Shown: piece by piece, positions 63,515 to 64,000 of the stretch
Layout of the letters: each line of letters begins with the position of its first letter
Position numbering within the stretch: position 1 is the stretch's first letter
Assembly: GCF_001792815.1 (NCBI RefSeq)
Contig: NZ_CP017674.1
Location: 2,914,001 to 2,978,000 of the forward strand
Direction: 5' to 3'
Source of the DNA: Microbacterium sp. BH-3-3-3
GTDB lineage: Bacteria > Actinomycetota > Actinomycetes > Actinomycetales > Microbacteriaceae
DNA length: 64,000 nt
Translations under genes and position numbers: made by a program
Notes under the pieces: model-generated
What the model saw: only the letters and a program-made list of their open reading frames with translations
What the model was told of the DNA's origin: nothing
The model's database searches: none

Positions 63515-64000
63515 GTCCGGTTCTCCTGCGCCCACCCCGTCTCGACGCCGCGCTTCCGGCGACCCCGCCTCATCGCGAGGCGACCGCCGCCACCGCTCCG
63601 CGCCCACGGTGTCGCGGTGGCTGCGCATCGGCATCCCGAGTCTGCTCGTGCTGCTCTGGGTGGTGGGCGGCTCGATCGGCGGACCCTTCTTCGGCAAGGT
63701 CGACCAGGTGGCCACGAACGACCAGTCGTCGTTCCTGCCGCAGTCGGCGGACGCGACCGAGGTCAGCGAGCGACTCACCGATTTCACCGGGGGCGACACG
63801 ATCCCGGCGCTCGTGGTCGCGGCCACCGACGACGGCAGCGCGCTCACCGACGTGCAGCTGAGTGCACTGCAGACCCTCGCGACCGAGGTGGCCTCGATCG
63901 ACGGCGTCACGGGCGAGGCGTCGGCGCCGCTCGTGTCCGACGACGCCACGGCCGCGCAGATCTTCGTGCCGATCGACAGCTCCGGTGAGGTGCGCGAGGT
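63513..64000 (+). CDS. MMPL/RND-family transporter, N-terminal part
   Basis: The first 162 codons of a gene that runs past the window. A basic, Ser/Arg-rich N-terminus is followed by a membrane span at about 38-55 (IGIPSLLVLLWVVGGSIGGP) and the start of a large extracytoplasmic loop (VATNDQSSFLPQSADATEVS), the pattern of MMPL exporters. Substrate is unknown. The start ATG lies inside a palindrome, so expression is probably controlled by a repressor. Confidence 0.8.
   Translation, partial: MSGSPAPTPSRRRASGDPASSRGDRRHRSAPTVSRWLRIGIPSLLVLLWVVGGSIGGPFFGKVDQVATNDQSSFLPQSADATEVSERLTDFTGGDTIPALVVAATDDGSALTDVQLSALQTLATEVASIDGVTGEASAPLVSDDATAAQIFVPIDSSGEVRE

Overview
The window is about 70% G+C, uses GTG starts often, and carries an actinobacterial gene set. 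The gene families, the leaderless promoters of the form TAGNNT-N6-start, and the Lys/Thr/Ala-rich topoisomerase I tail fit a Microbacteriaceae chromosome, most likely Microbacterium. This placement rests on gene content and sequence style, since no search could be run.

Region 1 (1-16.8 kb) is carbon metabolism. It has the end of a ROK sugar kinase, a ROK repressor, a sugar ABC importer (binding lipoprotein plus two permeases, no ATPase) and a GH38 alpha-mannosidase, which together look like a mannoside-uptake locus. Then come the 4.5S SRP RNA, a Nudix hydrolase divergent from a DeoR-type regulator, pta-ackA, and a beta-phosphoglucomutase paired with a GH65 disaccharide phosphorylase.

Region 2 (17-30.7 kb) is mostly housekeeping: dnaX-recR, a ThrE-type exporter, lysC (with an internal start for a beta subunit) and asd, mqo behind a palindromic operator, tdk, galE, a FadR-type regulator coupled to a siderophore-interacting flavoprotein, and a HAD phosphatase.

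Region 3 (30.8-35.5 kb) is a surface-protein patch. It has a META-domain protein, a secreted S1 protease with Ig-like repeats and a thioester-domain-like surface protein. Both large proteins end in LAxTG sorting signals. tRNA-Pro(CGG) lies between them.

Region 4 (about 35.6-45.5 kb) has lower G+C and is a decayed prophage. It has a large serine integrase at the right end and a nearly complete siphovirus tail module on the minus strand, but only the C-terminal end of a major capsid protein. Terminase, portal, lysis and repressor genes are not seen. Its left end holds DnaA-box-like sequences, small plus-strand genes (a YjzC-like protein and a 45-aa zinc ribbon) and a candidate structured RNA. 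A 16-bp inverted repeat lies at the two edges.

Region 5 (45.5-64 kb) returns to the host chromosome: a metallophosphoesterase and a PASTA penicillin-binding protein, a RidA pair, acs, a compact tad pilus locus after a hairpin-rich gap, topA-tmk-holB-hydrolase, deoC, tRNA-Thr(CGT), and the start of an MMPL transporter whose start codon lies inside a palindrome.

The least explained parts are the prophage remnant and its non-coding left end. No new defence or biosynthetic system is evident.
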